NCBI GenBank assembly: GCA_018340805.1
Contig: JACMZG010000008.1
Span: 81,940,096 to 82,004,095, forward strand
Direction: 5' to 3'
Source: Microvelia longipes
Taxonomy: Eukaryota > Arthropoda > Insecta > Hemiptera > Veliidae
DNA: 64,000 nt
A program made the translations under genes and the position numbers. The notes under the pieces are model-generated. The model was not told the origin of the DNA. It saw nothing but the letters and a program-made list of their open reading frames with translations, and searched no databases. Below, in pieces: positions 12,000 through 24,639 of the stretch (positions are counted from its first letter, which is position 1; the number at the start of each line of letters is the position of its first letter).

Positions 12000-13890
12000 A
12001 CTGCGTGTTAATACGATGCGTGTCTCTATAAACCTTATTGACAAGGAAAGAAATCAAGTTGAACGAACCCTCCTTACTCCCTAATAGTGTTAGTATTGCC
12101 TGAGTCATGTCTTAAGAAAAACTCCAGAGAATTTCACGGCCTTCTATCTGAGCCTCATAAGACTAGACTTGCACAAACACTCAAGCCGCAGCCTCGTGAA
12201 ATGTCAACAATACCTTTCTTGAAAAGCAATATCTGCACCCGTCCAATCAAATACGGCAAATGGTTTAGTAGTAAATATTGGTTTAAAAAAACTACAACGA
12301 CCTTTTCTTTCTTAGGCCTCTAAGGTGTAATTCGCATTTCTTTAATTATACCCTTTTTCAGATATTTTTATTATTTTTTTTAATTCGCATACTACAGTCA
12401 AATGGTGTCTATTTATTTCTCATTTTTATTTGCAAACGGCTTAAATTTATCTCGCTAGGAAAACAAGATCAAAGACTTGTATACATCTAACTCATTTTTA
12501 TTTGAACCATATTTGAATATTTCATATTTGCAAACCATAATGACTAGACACGAAACCCACAACTTTTTGACGTTCTCATTATTTCCAACCTTTTTAAATG
12601 GACAGGCTAGTTATCTTTAATTAGATTCCATTAGGGTGAATTTAACCTTAATAGATTTCAACCCAATTAAATTATATTCTAATTTATCTGGCCTCTAGCC
12701 CAGAACAATTAACACGAAAATAGAAACAATTGGATGCTAGACTGGTTCTTATCTATAGAAAATGTCTATAGTCTAGGAAAGACATAAACTAACAGACCTA
12801 ACTATGTATCAGCCCTACCTCATTCCTCCCTATATCGCTACATTGCCATCTTTATGTACCTCTATGCACTTGCCACAGAGAACTTCCTTCTTTCTTTTGC
12901 TTAAACTTATTTTTCAAGATTCAGTCTCACTTTCATCTTTATTTACTGTTATTCTATGTACTTGATCAACAAACCTCTTCTTTTAGCTTAACTCTAGCCT
13001 TCATAGTTTGGTCACTCCGACATCTCTATGTACAATACTCTATGTTCTTCCCCTAGCGAACTTACTCTTTTAGCCAACCTTCTTCTTCAAGGTTTCACCT
13101 CACAACCATTTCTAGGCCATTCATATCTATGTCGGTTACAAAATAACTTCAAACGTACACGTCTAATTAAACTTTTTTCAAAAGGTATTAAACTAAAAAT
13201 GTCAAAATCACTATCATTCGAATAAAGGAAAATGGATTTCAGCAAATAATATAATGTCATAAGACAATAAAAAAGTATTACACTCTTAAAAAACGCACAA
13301 CTATAAATTTCAAATAAGAAACGACAAAACCGACAACATTACGGGGTCAGTCAACTTTGAACAACAAAAAGAATCGGCAAAAGAGATGAATTTACATCTC
13401 TTGACTGTTAACTCTATGAGAGGAATAAACGTAAACAAGACTTGTTACCATCATGAAGTTTTAAAATATTCCGTTATTGGAGAAGGTTCAAACATATCAT
13501 TATATGACAAATGATGAAGGATAACAATCCTTATTCTAATAGGTTCTTAAGTCTAAACTGTTTTAAATACGTCTTGCGCATCAGTGAGTGATTGATCGAG
13601 TCAAAACATTACGAAGGAACAAGCAATACCAACAACAACACACCAAAGAATATCGAAAATGTTCTAATAGAACAAATATAATACCATCGTTGATTGATGA
13701 AAAATTATCACAAGCTGCTAAGTATGGAACTAAAATGCCTTATCTAATATCTCAGACGTCATAAAAACACAAACCCCTCCGCGATCCGCAAAATAAACTG
13801 AAATTACACGAAAGCTGAACTTACCAGAGATGTGGTTCAGGATTAGGTACAGAACACTATCAACTAGCTTTAAAAATGATTTTTATCAAG
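12000..13890. other. AT-rich non-coding stretch, nothing recognised
   Basis: The frames at 12087-12323 and 13028-13225 lack any family feature I can name. The right end (from about 13750) may belong to the decayed LINE that becomes readable after 13900. Confidence 0.35.
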
Positions 13891-13899
13891 TAATATACT

Positions 13900-14215
13900 C
13901 TCTCAAATTCTTATTCAAAATTATATTGAGGTTAATATACTTTAATAATAAAGTGGCCATATTGAGAAGCTATTTAGGAATTGTCTTAGAGCTAAATCAA
14001 ATCTTTTTGCATCCAAATTGATCGAGTGGACAGCCCAATCTGCAGATTTTGCTATAAAGAAGATGAAACGCCATCACATCTGATTGGGTCGCGTTCTGCT
14101 TAGAACTCCCAACGTTTACTGATCTTTAATGTATTTACCTTTACACCCGAGCAATTTAAAGAAATAAAGATCAATAAATTAAAAACATTTTACCAATCTA
14201 CTTTAATTTTAAACG
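13900..14215 (+). pseudogene. Decayed LINE (I/Jockey-type) 3' coding end
   Basis: Translating plus-strand frames by eye gives 'VAILRSYLGIVLELNQIFL' near 13956-14012. This matches the usual 'xxLLxGLLTGHCxLNxHLxK' segment at the end of LINE RNase H regions. After a frameshift comes SPICRFCYKEDETPSHLI (14032-14085), the typical CxxC...E-T-x-x-H-L/I zinc motif at the C terminus of I/Jockey/R1-type LINE ORF2. The continuation contains TPEQFKEIKINKLKTFYQST, the usual end of that domain. The last Cys of the motif is replaced and a stop follows, so it is non-functional. The family is assigned from memory of conserved motifs; the exact clade is not determined. Confidence 0.65.
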
Positions 14216-15234
14216 TACCATAGTAAATTACAAGGGGACACCTTGTAAATAGCTCATATAGATTCATATTTTTTTTATACAGTTTACATAAATAAATCCT
14301 TAAAAATCTATTCTAAACAATCATCTATCATTCTTCATTTACTTCATATATTTATATATTTATTAGTATATCTAATCCTATACAATAATATCCCCGGAAC
14401 GGCCACAAATCCCCGGAATGGACCAACAAAAGAGGTCTTAAGAAAAAATCAGACCTTCCTCTCATGGGCCTTTTGGTTCATTAAAATCGGTAAGGGAGTT
14501 TGAGCTGTAACCTGTTACGGAGTCCACCATAAAAGCTCACATCCATCCATAAAGATATGCCAACAGGAGAGATCAACTTTGTTCTATTTTTCATTGAAAG
14601 TGAAAAGAGGGAATCGTCATTTTAATCGCAAGCCGACCAGAAATTCCATTATAACTTGTGAAAGGCACGAGGAAGTTTAAAATAATATCCCAGCAGATCA
14701 AACCAAAGTAAATTTTCAATATCACAATAATTCCAAAAAAGGATTCTGATAAACGAATGCAAATCAATTCAGTAATCCAATCTATTCAAGTTCACCTGTT
14801 GAATACACAAGTTTTAATTTCTTACGTTGATATCTATATGATATTTATGATGTATATGATACTTAATACGTCCTGTTTTTGTGGTTTTGGATGCTTGATT
14901 TCAAACTAAAGAAAGTAGTCTCTGTATCGTTTATACGCTGTGTTGAAAACGATCTAGCCCGTGACCATCTCCGACCCATCTCAGGTGTCATTTCGTTTTT
15001 TAACACCTCATATAAAATTTATTTTCATGTTTTTAACATTTCCGTTTCTCTTTCGTTTAGCTATCCTGGTAGCTTTGTTTACATTTTATAAAGTTCTTCA
15101 GTCATTTGAAAACATTTCGTATATTTACGTATTTTGATTCCTTTGTTTAGGTATATTATGTTCTAATTATCAACTTTCATTTACCCATAATTTATTTACA
15201 CATTATATAACTTAAACTCTAAAACTAAAAAACG
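14216..15234. other. AT-rich non-coding stretch, nothing recognised
   Basis: A short twin block 'ccccggaa(c/t)gg' occurs at 14392-14421. No gene or clear repeat boundary is seen. Confidence 0.35.
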
Positions 15235-15268
15235 CCCATTTATACCGTAACTCTACGGTATAAATGGG
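15235..15268. repeat. Perfect 15-bp hairpin
   Basis: CCCATTTATACCGTA (15235-15249) pairs perfectly with TACGGTATAAATGGG (15254-15268) around ACTC. Its right half runs into 'ggggaaaagt', the same ending as R1 copies, so it may be a remnant made of an R1 terminus and its complement. Confidence 0.75.
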
Positions 15269-15939
15269 GAAAAGTAATAAAGAGAACTAAACGATTTAAG
15301 TTCTCCGTCAATACGTTTTCTTTTACTTCGAGGTAATATTTTTATAAAGTTAAAACTCCAATTAAATAAAGTTTAATACAACCAAGTAGTAAGTATCCTA
15401 TAACTACCAGAACTATTACCTTTGTTGTTAACATCTATAAACTTCGCAAAAGAATTTAATTGGGGAGGCTCGATAGTAAAGTTTAAAAAGTTTAGTATTC
15501 TAGGACTTGGCCATGACAAGGTTACGATGATTAAAATAAAAATACAATTACAGAAAGAATAGGTACGGGCAAACCAACCTTGGATTCAAAAGTAAAACGC
15601 CTGAAGGTTCGAAAGTAAATTCAATGATGTTTACTCCAGTATTAAAAGTAAATCACGTGCTAATTATTTAAAAGAGTAAATGATAACCAATAAAAGAGTT
15701 CCAACAAATTAACGAGTAGGATTGGCTTCAAGGTTGATTTCAATTATACAATTAATGCTATAGATACCTATGATTTTTCATTTAATTGGTAAGCATTTTT
15801 TTAAGGGAAAATAAATTTGATTTACCCTTTTACACTTTAAATAATATTATACATAGAAGGATCACTAATGATATCACAAATGTCGATTCGCTAGTGGTCT
15901 TAACTAAGGTTGCTAACCAAACAAAATAAAAATATTTTA
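15269..15939. other. AT-rich non-coding stretch, nothing recognised
   Basis: I see no coding-like or structured element here. Confidence 0.4.
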
Positions 15940-16380
15940 ATGAAAATCGGCCATACTTCCGTATGACGAATACAAGTCATTCGATAAAAATTGATATCAA
16001 TCTGATAATGAGCTGAAACTTGGTATATAAGTGATCTTATTATGACTGTATGCGTGCTAAGTCTCAAAGTTGTCGACAATTTTTTTTTAAATATATTTTT
16101 ATGAAATTTCGAAATATTGGCTAAATAATTATTGTGGATAAGTGACGTCATAAAACAAATTATTTTCAGGATACCTTAACTAACCCTTAAGGTTAATTTT
16201 GGCATAAAGTTTCAACATTCTAGCAAAAATACATTGTGAGACACACACTTACAGACAGACAACTTTGTAAAAACTACTTAGGAGGACTTAAAACATCTGA
16301 AACGGATAATCTAGGTGAGTTTTTTCTCCTATCACAATACTTTTCTAATAATCACGGTATAAACGAGGAAAAGTAAAAAT
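15940..16380 (+). repeat. R1 dispersed repeat, 3' part
   Basis: It contains the family's middle block ('gataatgagctgaaacttgg', 'tgcgtgctaa'), a TGACGTCA-like site, 'acacacacttacagacagac', 'gaaacggataat' and the terminal 'gaggaaaagtaaaa'. It lacks the 5' GGTACGGGGTACC part. Confidence 0.65.
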
Positions 16381-16504
16381 GTGAAGACATTTTTTATTTA
16401 AATTTGCCAGAGTGGCAGGACTCGTGTTCGTCTAATTGTGAACACTGTTTACAGATAAGTCCACAAACACACGTTAAGTGTAAGTTATGGCAACTGCTCT
16501 TACT

Positions 16505-16605
16505 ATACTTAAATAGAGATAGTGATAGTAATATGGGGGGAGTGGTAGTAACTACCAGGCAAGTAGGCCACGTTGTTGAGCCCTTTTTGCCAGCTCGCTA
16601 AAATA
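16505..16605 (-). repeat. R3 short palindromic repeat, copy 1
   Basis: It contains a perfect TGGTAGTAACTACCA palindrome (about 16542-16556) followed by 'ggccacgttgttgagccctttttgccagctc'-like sequence. The complement recurs at 18853-18955, with shorter relatives at 21300-21350 and 59503-59545. Confidence 0.6.
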
Positions 16606-16839
16606 GTGTTCTACTCCTTTTAATTTCAAGTGTAGGTATATTTCATCTAATCTAGACAGAAGAGCCGTAAATTTCTATGGTTCCTCTCATGCTTTTTCGA
16701 GCGATCATACATATTTTCACTGACTCTTATAGTCTAGTGAAAACTGGGAACAACACGTGCTCTCACTGTTAAACCAAACCTCCACACACTTTAAACTACA
16801 AGGCAGAAACAGTATAGTATTATAATGAATCTACAATGA

Positions 16840-17050
16840 GGGCCCTAAATTTTGCCTATACCCAGTTTCATTTAGGGTAAGGGATCTTTAACGAGTACTG
16901 ACAACGGTAAGACCACCGGCTTTACGCCCCTTCTAAAGGACGTGGTACTCAGAATTTTTATCCCTCTCATAAAAATCCTAGAGGCCCGTGCTAGGATTGA
17001 ACCCATGACTAAAGTCCATTCATTCTGTTTATTAACCATAAACACCAAAA
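16840..17050 (-). repeat. tRNA-derived SINE, family S1, copy 1
   Basis: The minus strand carries a box B-like 'gggttcaatcc' at the head. A body follows with 'gggcct', 'aggatttttatgagaggga' and 'tctgagtaccacgtcctttagaaggggcg'. The same order occurs at 26925-27126 and 57285-57390. The head is too decayed to fold as a tRNA. Confidence 0.6.
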
Positions 17051-17559
17051 GTGACTCTTAAATAGAGATACTTTGCTAATTTCATAACTAACAACTTATA
17101 GTGGCCGTAATTTCAACCTAACTTATGTATGTGGCATGGTTTATTTGTAATTACTCCGTTTGATTTTGTAGGCATAATTCATATCAGATTAATATTAATT
17201 AACTTCATAAATACAATAAATATTAAATTAAAAATACCCTATCAACATATCAAAGTTTTCGTAAGATTAAAGTTTACAACAGCACGGTTATAATTTTTAA
17301 ACAGTGACATAAGGAGGCACTCAAGCAGTTTCATACTTGGCAGAATATTTAAGTTATTAAAATTATATGTAATAATGTAATAAACTAAAGAAGGCAATGA
17401 TTCTACACAACTTTAAAATTTCTATTTTGCTATAAAATGAATATTTGACTTTCTAAAATTTAATTTTGTTTATCTGTTTCAATTCAATTCTACAATACAA
17501 TAATTATTCCTGATTAGGAAGTACAACACAATATAATGCATGGTTATTTAGGATTTTGA
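17051..17559. other. AT-rich non-coding stretch, nothing recognised
   Basis: I see no gene, repeat boundary or structure here. Confidence 0.4.
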
Positions 17560-18433
17560 CTTTTCCCCATTTATATCGTAAGTATATAAGAAAACTATTG
17601 AGTTTACAAAATATCCGAAACAGGGTTTTCATTTAAATTATCCGTTTCAGATGTTATTAAGACTTCCTTAGTGAAGTCTATGTTCACTCTATGTTCAGAA
17701 ACAAATCTATTTTTATTTTATCTTCTTTGTTTTTCTACAAATATCCTTGTTATTATGATTTAATCCTATAACCATTCTCTAAATTAAATTCATTTTACAG
17801 TTCACATTTGACTACCACGTCAAATGTGTCAAATACCATGTCAAATTTAAATAAATAAAATAATTTTTTTTCAAAAATTTGTCTGTCTGTACGAGTGTGT
17901 GTGTGTTATTGTAGCTCCTAGCGTTTTTATGCTAGAGAGTTGAAACTTGGAACAAAATCAATCTAGTTGTGCAAGCCGAAAATATTTTATCACGTCGACA
18001 TTATTCAGAAAAGTTACTTAAAAAAATACAAATATTCGTGAAACGCGAAAAAAAGTTGCGATCCATTTGAAATTTGACACGCACGTAGGCATATATAAAA
18101 CCAAATGTGCCAAGTTTTACCTCATTAAGTATAAATAAGTTTACTAAGTTTCGTTTTATTACGACAAATATAGCCTCTGTTTTTTTGGATCATAAAAGTT
18201 AAGGAACATCGAACGAGGTGGTAAGGACTTTAATGGGTGACCGTGGGGAATGAAACAAATGTATTTACAATCTGAGGACAAGCGAAGCGAGTCCGAAGAC
18301 GTGCTGCAGTATAAATTGGTATTTTTTTTATTTTTGAGGTCAGGCAAAGCGAGTCAGACGTGGGAAGGATGAGCTTAGTAAATCCGATGTTATGAGGAAA
18401 ATTTCCGAGATACCACGTACCCGGTTTTTTCAT
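17560..18433 (-). repeat. R1 dispersed repeat, near full-length copy
   Basis: This is one of the most complete R1 copies, read on the minus strand. It starts 'aaaaaccgggtacgtggta', with 'ttttcctcat' close behind. Two GACTCGCTT-type blocks, the 'gccaaatttcaaatgg' segment, a CA/GACA microsatellite and 'aaacggataatt' follow. It ends 'aaatggggaaaagt'. The ends ACTTTTCCTCA and TGAGGAAAAGT are inverted with respect to each other, as in a DNA transposon derivative. No transposase frame is present. Confidence 0.7.
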
Positions 18434-18852
18434 ATTTTGGTGAATGCTTTAATATGTCTTACTCGAATTTCGCTGCGTAATATTTCAAACAATAAGAAAA
18501 TTTACATTCATTATTAAAGCAAATAACATTTCGCTGACTAAGCATTCTAAACAATAATTCAAGTCCTTGGTGTTGATGAAGACCCGAAATAAATAAACAA
18601 ATTAAATAGAAATAAACAAACAATAGATTACAAATAAACTGACCAAGGTCAATGCTAATGAGGGAATAAGTGACGGCTTCACCATACAAGCCAATAATTA
18701 ACTTTATGTTGTGTCATGTTAGATGAAACTTGTATTACATCGTCATCGATATTTCTGATCCAAAGGCTTAACAGAGGTCCCTTGTAGTTGGAATTTACAC
18801 ATCATGAGGGTTTTCCACTAAGAGTAGGGATCCTAATTTTCTTAGGGAATCC

Positions 18853-18955
18853 TTTTCTTCTTAGGGAGCTGGCAAAAAGGGCCCAACAACGTGGCCTACT
18901 AGCCTGGTAGTTACTACCATTCCCCCTATATTACTATCTCTACTAGGGATCCTAA
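18853..18955 (+). repeat. R3 short palindromic repeat, copy 2
   Basis: 'gggagctggcaaaaagggcc' is followed by 'caacaacgtggcctactagc' and the perfect palindrome TGGTAGTTACTACCA. This is the complement of 16505-16605. Confidence 0.6.
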
Positions 18956-19619
18956 TGGTAATATTACCATAAATAAGACAATATTTCTGTTTTTAATTTA
19001 TTTAAAAACACTGGATGGGACAGTAATAACAACTTGTTACTTCTTTAAATGACTATATTTCGCCTGATCCCAGGCATATTCATGTCTACAAACAGAATAA
19101 ATAATTTAAATAACTTTAGGATAATCGAACTTAGTCTAAAAATATTACTTCTACACATAAATCTCAAACCTAAAAAGAATTAAAAATTCTCAGTGTCTTT
19201 AAATAAATTAAAAATGATATACAATGGTGACGAATACTAATAATATTCTGGTTCTAGACCAAATATTAACAAATGTTTACAATGCTGAAAATGTTCCATG
19301 TTTTAAAGTAGTGCGATATAGATAATATTTTATAAATATGATTTTCAACCTGCTCGGACTTCTCTTAGGTTTAAGGCTCCATAAATTTGACTGCGTTTAT
19401 ACATGGTATTAAATCCGCTATTAAATAACGTATTTATTAGAGGGAATCCAGTCCCATTTAATAAAACAGAAGAGAATCCGACATAATTAGTCAATACGCC
19501 ATGAGAACGAATCAGAATTTTAGATCGTATTTTAAAAGTTATATTTCAAGAAGAACTATTATTTCAATTAACTCCTTCTGACTTATTATCACGTAAAGTA
19601 TAGTTAATGCTTTAAATAT
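18956..19619. other. AT-rich non-coding stretch, nothing recognised
   Basis: No supported feature is seen. Confidence 0.4.
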
Positions 19620-19865
19620 ATATTAACTTTTTCACAGCCACCATGGTCGAGGTCATAAGCGTCAGTATTAATATACAGGTCTTTGACGCCCAGGAGGTCT
19701 GGGGTTCGCATCCCAGGTTGCCACGCTCTCAGCTATTATAAAGTTATTGTTCCAATAAATTATTGCCAATTTTAGAATACATTTGGAGCGATACGTTTGT
19801 CTAAACCACTTGAGGTGGATCCCGCAGGAGTTGTCCCTGATGAGCCGCAAGACTCTAAACGGGCA
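19620..19865 (+). repeat. tRNA-derived SINE (different family)
   Basis: The plus strand has a box B-like 'ggggttcgcatccc' at about 19699-19712, preceded at tRNA-like distance by 'ggtcataagcgtcagtatta'. It is followed by a body ending 'gactctaaacgggcattatt'. Translated antisense it gives the NPRPPGRQ-type peptide usual for tRNA T-arm sequence. It is not a foldable tRNA gene. Confidence 0.5.
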
Positions 19866-21040
19866 TTATTATTATATATGAAGTATTAGTGTTACCTCCC
19901 TACGTATGGCTTTTACTCTAAAAGACGCGATGTTTTGTTGGGTTTCGTTACGAAGTCATCCCATATGATCTACTTAAGTAATACGATATAAGCACAGAGC
20001 GTATTGAACACGATGCGATTAAATCTCCTTTTAAGTACGCTATTAGAACTAAGCAAATGCAAACAATAAACACCAGTGAGTCAACAATGAGTCAGACACC
20101 AGCCTCTGGACAAATCTATTTCGTCTGTCTCCTAGCTTTTTTACTTCGTTTTCACTGGCACTGATGATGAACTGTTAAGTTTGAAAGTCGGCTCTGTCAA
20201 TAAATATATACTAAGTGGAGTGACATCTCTCTTTTTTTTCTCCTATTTGGAAACTCCACAACTCATCTTACTATCAAACAATAAAAGGTACAAAGGCATT
20301 TTGCTATAAGGGGTACACTCTATATAATAGAATAAAATATTTTGGTTAAAATTATTTATTAATTAAATTGACATTGGATCATCAACTTCGTTATGTTACG
20401 TTTGTTTACTTAAAAATGTTTAACTATTGGCATTGTGAAATTACTTTGCTCCATAACCATCGCACAAAATATTATTATACTCCTAAAATCACGCCAAAAA
20501 TTTGTATTAGAACGATTTGGTATACCTGTTGAATCTAACTAGCTAGAATTAATTTCCTTTTAATAAAGAGACTAATGTTAGCATTAAACACGGTTATAAT
20601 CAGTTGACAGCGTGGGAAAATATAATTGGTGTCAACAACAAATAGTGACACAGCAATATGAAGAATACGAAAAAGTAAGGGCAGCATAGTCTTAACATTG
20701 GAAAGGACCCTATGCCATAGACAAATAGTCATTATTTATACAGTCAAATAGTATCTGGTAACTATTTAAATAATGGTACAAATATGTCAGGCGATGAATT
20801 ATGTAACTTTTTTTTATAAATGAACCCATTCATTGACACATTTGCCAATATTTTACAAACAGCCCACGTTAAACTTACTATGTACACCAATAATAAAGTA
20901 TTTCATTAATATTAAGTCGACGTGTAAACACTATGTAAATGTAGTGTACATTTTATTATTATATATATTTAATATCGTTTCATGTCGTTTCATAAATAAG
21001 TAATATCAATATGAACCAATCAAAGTTTGTATAAAAAATT
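19866..21040. other. Non-coding stretch with a possible Penelope-like 3' tail
   Basis: Around 20155-20215 the sequence 'cactgatgatgaactgttaa' followed by 'gtttgaaagtcgg' resembles the 3' untranslated end common in Penelope-like elements (compare 28955-29060 and 30510-30960). Nothing else is recognised. Confidence 0.3.
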
Positions 21041-21058
21041 AATAGTATATATATATAT

Positions 21059-21132
<74 letters not shown>

Positions 21133-21250
21133 TATATACACACAATGTATACATACATTTTAAGAAATGTTTGCTATCAGGGTGCCTAGCGGTATCAAAC
21201 TCCCCCTTTCACACACCGTCATTCGAACAAGGTTAGTTACACTTTCTGTC
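21041..21250 (+). repeat. (TA)n tract plus R6-like tail
   Basis: (TA)n runs over about 21044-21137. It is followed by 'ttgctatcagg', a C-rich block and 'cgtcattcgaacaaggtt', a diverged match to the 3' part of 5572-6010. A related R3 fragment follows at 21300-21350. Confidence 0.5.
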
Positions 21251-22108
21251 ATCCGATGTAATAAGTGGAAGTAATGAGAAAGAGGTGAGATCACCTAGCT
21301 ACTAAGCCTCGTAGTTAGGCCCTTCTTGCTAACTCCCTTAGATAGGTGAAATTATTTTTCACACTATAATTCTAAGTGAAGTTATTTTGTACCTGTATGG
21401 TACGGAAGAGCCGTACAAGCACACATAATTAATTTAGCATTAATTAACTTAACAATACATGCCCCTATAATTAAAATGAAGAAAAGATTTCCAACACTTT
21501 AAACCATAAAGTATAACATTATTTGTATTATTGGTCTCATTCATTGTCACCGGAAATTGGTCACCAGAAGTTGTGCCCAATTTCTGGTTGAATAAAGTAT
21601 AACATATGATCCAAGGGAATCAATTCCATAGAAAAATAATACTTGTGAAGGTAAACAAAACTTATAACTTAACTTAACCTTAATTGTATAATGCAAATTT
21701 AAGCAAATTTTCAAACTTACATATAAGTTCCAATAAATATATAATCCAAACTTACCTAAAACAAAAAAAAAATTAAATAAAAAACATATTCAAGTATATA
21801 AATTTCTTTTACTTCCATAACTACATAATCAGTAAATATACTAAATAAAAAAAACGTTAAAATAAACAAATATTTTAAATAAAAAATTAATAAATAAATG
21901 TATTACATTTAATAACAAATAAAATAAATATTAAAATAACAAATACATTAAAATAAATAAATTTATTTAATTAAAAACATTTAACTAAATATATTTATGT
22001 ATTAATTATGAAATACATTCATAAAAATGAATGCAATAAATATCAAATGCATAAAAATATACAAATATATTAAATAATAAATACATTTAAAAAAATCTTT
22101 CTATGAAA
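21251..22108. other. A/T-rich low-complexity stretch
   Basis: From about 21640 the sequence is dominated by aaataaat-type low-complexity DNA. No gene is seen. Confidence 0.5.
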
Positions 22109-22440
22109 TGTGTGCTTTCTTGCTTAAAAATCCATTCTTACTTAACATTCCATGTCTTGCTTAACAATCTATGTCTGGCTTAACAATCCATGTCTTGCTT
22201 AACAATCTATGCCTTGCTTAGCATTCCATGTCTTGCAATCCATGTCTGGCTTAACAATCCAAATCTTGCTTAACAATCCATGTCTTGCTTAACAATTCAT
22301 GTCTTACCTAACAATCCATGTCTTGCTTAACAATCCATGTCTAGCTTAACAATTCATGTCTAGCTTAACAATCCATGTCTTGCTTAACAATCCAAATCTT
22401 GCTTAACAATCCATGTCTTGCTTATCAATCTATATCCTGC
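22109..22440. repeat. 19-bp minisatellite
   Basis: About 17 tandem, slightly varying units of 'aacaatccatgtcttgctt' are present. There are no spacers between units and no neighbouring protein genes, so it is a minisatellite. Confidence 0.85.
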
Positions 22441-23689
22441 TAAAGTTTCCTGTTCATGCTTTAGCAGTAGCGGAACTATTTTTAACTTCAATATATCAGA
22501 TTGTTTTTAAGGAAACGTGAGCATGGAATTCCAAAAGTTACTCGATACTAAGGTCATCATTTCAATCGACCCCAGTCTAGAATTACTCGCATTCATTTAA
22601 AGCTGAGAAGCATTTACTTATTTTTCCATTTCATCAACAAAATACACAGCTTTTCGAATTCAAGTTGCTCTAATCAGCTATTTTTACAAAAATTAAAAAA
22701 TCAGTTCCAGGTACTTACTAACTAAGGTAAAGTACTAAGGGGTATTTATTAAAGCCGCGAACAAGCTCAAGCTTTTGCGGCTTGAGCTATAAATAATAAA
22801 AAAGCTAATAAATAAAAAATATTTATTTTCTCTCCAGTAATAAGGTAGATAATTGCTCTAATAATAAAATTATTGTATATAACAAAAAACAGCATTTTTT
22901 ACAGCACATTGTATTTGTGCTGTAATACTAATTTATATTAATTTGCATGTTTTTGTATTCAATAAATAAACTTATTTTTCTTTGTTAACTAATTGTTTGT
23001 TATAAAATAATTTAAATTTTAAGTTAAATTGCAAAACTATCATGAATTTGTAATAGTAATTTAAAACGTCCATTACTTTTTACCCTTAGAATGTTCGGAT
23101 GAAATAATGCTTTTTCCTCAACCGATCCCAAGTTACGTAAAATCTAATTTCTACGATTAGAAATACGATTAAAAAAACTCATGTAAACCATAAATTCCAT
23201 ATTTCTTTCTTTAAACCGGTCAATTGACATTTCTAATATACGTAGACTCGACGCTAGACTTATTTAACTTACATTTCATACGGGTAAGTTACAGGAATTA
23301 ATAAGTAACGAATACTATTTCCAAAAGCCCGAGAAAAAAGTTACATAATTTGTGTATTTGTTTTAAATTGTTTGCTATCTAGAGAATAAATTTAAAAATT
23401 TTAAACGGATATATAAGAAACGCAGGTCTATCACTATGACTGGGCCATACTATTTAACTCTCTGATTATTATCTCAACTAATTATTCTCTTATATAATGA
23501 TTTTATCACTATATATGAGCCTGCAGTAATGTCTTTGAATATCCAGTAAAATGCAGTAATTACAGTTAAAGGACATAAACTAATGAATAGTTTTAAATTG
23601 TATAACGACCACAAAACTTTAGTACTAAAAAAAGAAAATGTTTGCTTTCTTAAATTTTTAATAAATGTGTTTTAATTTGAAAAACATTT
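22441..23689. other. AT-rich non-coding stretch, nothing recognised
   Basis: I see no coding-like frame, RNA gene or clear repeat here. Confidence 0.4.
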
Positions 23690-24070
23690 AATCAGGTACG
23701 AGGTACCTCAGTACATTTTCTTACAACTTTGGACTCGCTTTGCTCGTCCTCAGAATGTAATAATTATCCAAAGATGAAAATGGTATCACTTTGGTCTCGC
23801 TAGAATCAAATTCTGTATATAGAACATTGATCTATACAGAATTCCGACTTAAGACTAGATTCGGTCGTCCTCAGAATGGCATGATTAATTAATTTTTATG
23901 TAGCATAAACACAGTTGGAGTCATGCGTGACACCCACACACAGACGGAAAATATGGTAAGAACCACGCAGAACGTCATAGAAGTCCCTAAAACGAATAAT
24001 TATTATGAAACCTCGGTTTTGGAGTTTTAGGGTGAAAACAATTCTTTTCCAAACACCTACAGTAGTACTA
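23690..24070 (+). repeat. R1 dispersed repeat, internally deleted copy
   Basis: It has the 5' signature (caggtacgaggtacctc), a GACTCGCTTTGCTCGTCCTC block and a second related block. It jumps to the 3' half ('agcataaacacagttggagt', 'gcgtgacac', CACACAGAC) and then the terminal 'ggtgaaaacaattcttttcc'. Confidence 0.65.
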
Positions 24071-24639
24071 AGGGAATTAAAAATCCTACGTATAATTCAT
24101 TGGTATTAAATTTAACTCCATAAATTAAAGTCTCTCCATAATTTAAGTTACGGAGAGACTCAATAGGTAAAGTAAGGAGCCCTTTATTTAGAATTTTTCT
24201 TTACTAAAAGACATTTAATTATAAAATATAAACAGGAAGCTGGGTTAAAGATGATCTGACCGCAAACTCTCCCTGGATCAGTGATCTAGTCTAACAAGAT
24301 GATCTTACTAACCTTACCACAGAGTCTACCATCAGATCTACTAACCTTATAATAGATCCTGACCACACTGAAACTTATAGAAAGAAACCACAGGTAATCG
24401 TGCAACGACAAAAACTTTCATTGGTACATACCAATTTTAAATTTAAGTCAGATAATGTTGTAGACATTCAAATAATAAATAACAACTAACTGACAACGCT
24501 TAGTAATAATAAAACCGTTTAAAGACTTTGCGTCTCATAAGAAATAACCCCTGCATGAAGCACCGTAGGTGAGGTGGCAACCGTTACACTCTAAGTACAT
24601 TCCAATTTTGGCGATCATTTATTCAATGAACTTACTAAA
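24071..24639. other. Non-coding stretch, nothing recognised
   Basis: No feature can be supported here. It may include further decayed parts of the Penelope-like element that follows. Confidence 0.3.

Noticed and set aside
12087..12323. A 78-codon plus-strand frame as a small gene
   Set aside because: Somewhat balanced composition, but no family feature, promoter or splice context that I can support.
22109..22440. Regular short repeats resembling a CRISPR array
   Set aside because: The units are head-to-tail with no unique spacers, the DNA is eukaryotic, and there are no cas genes.
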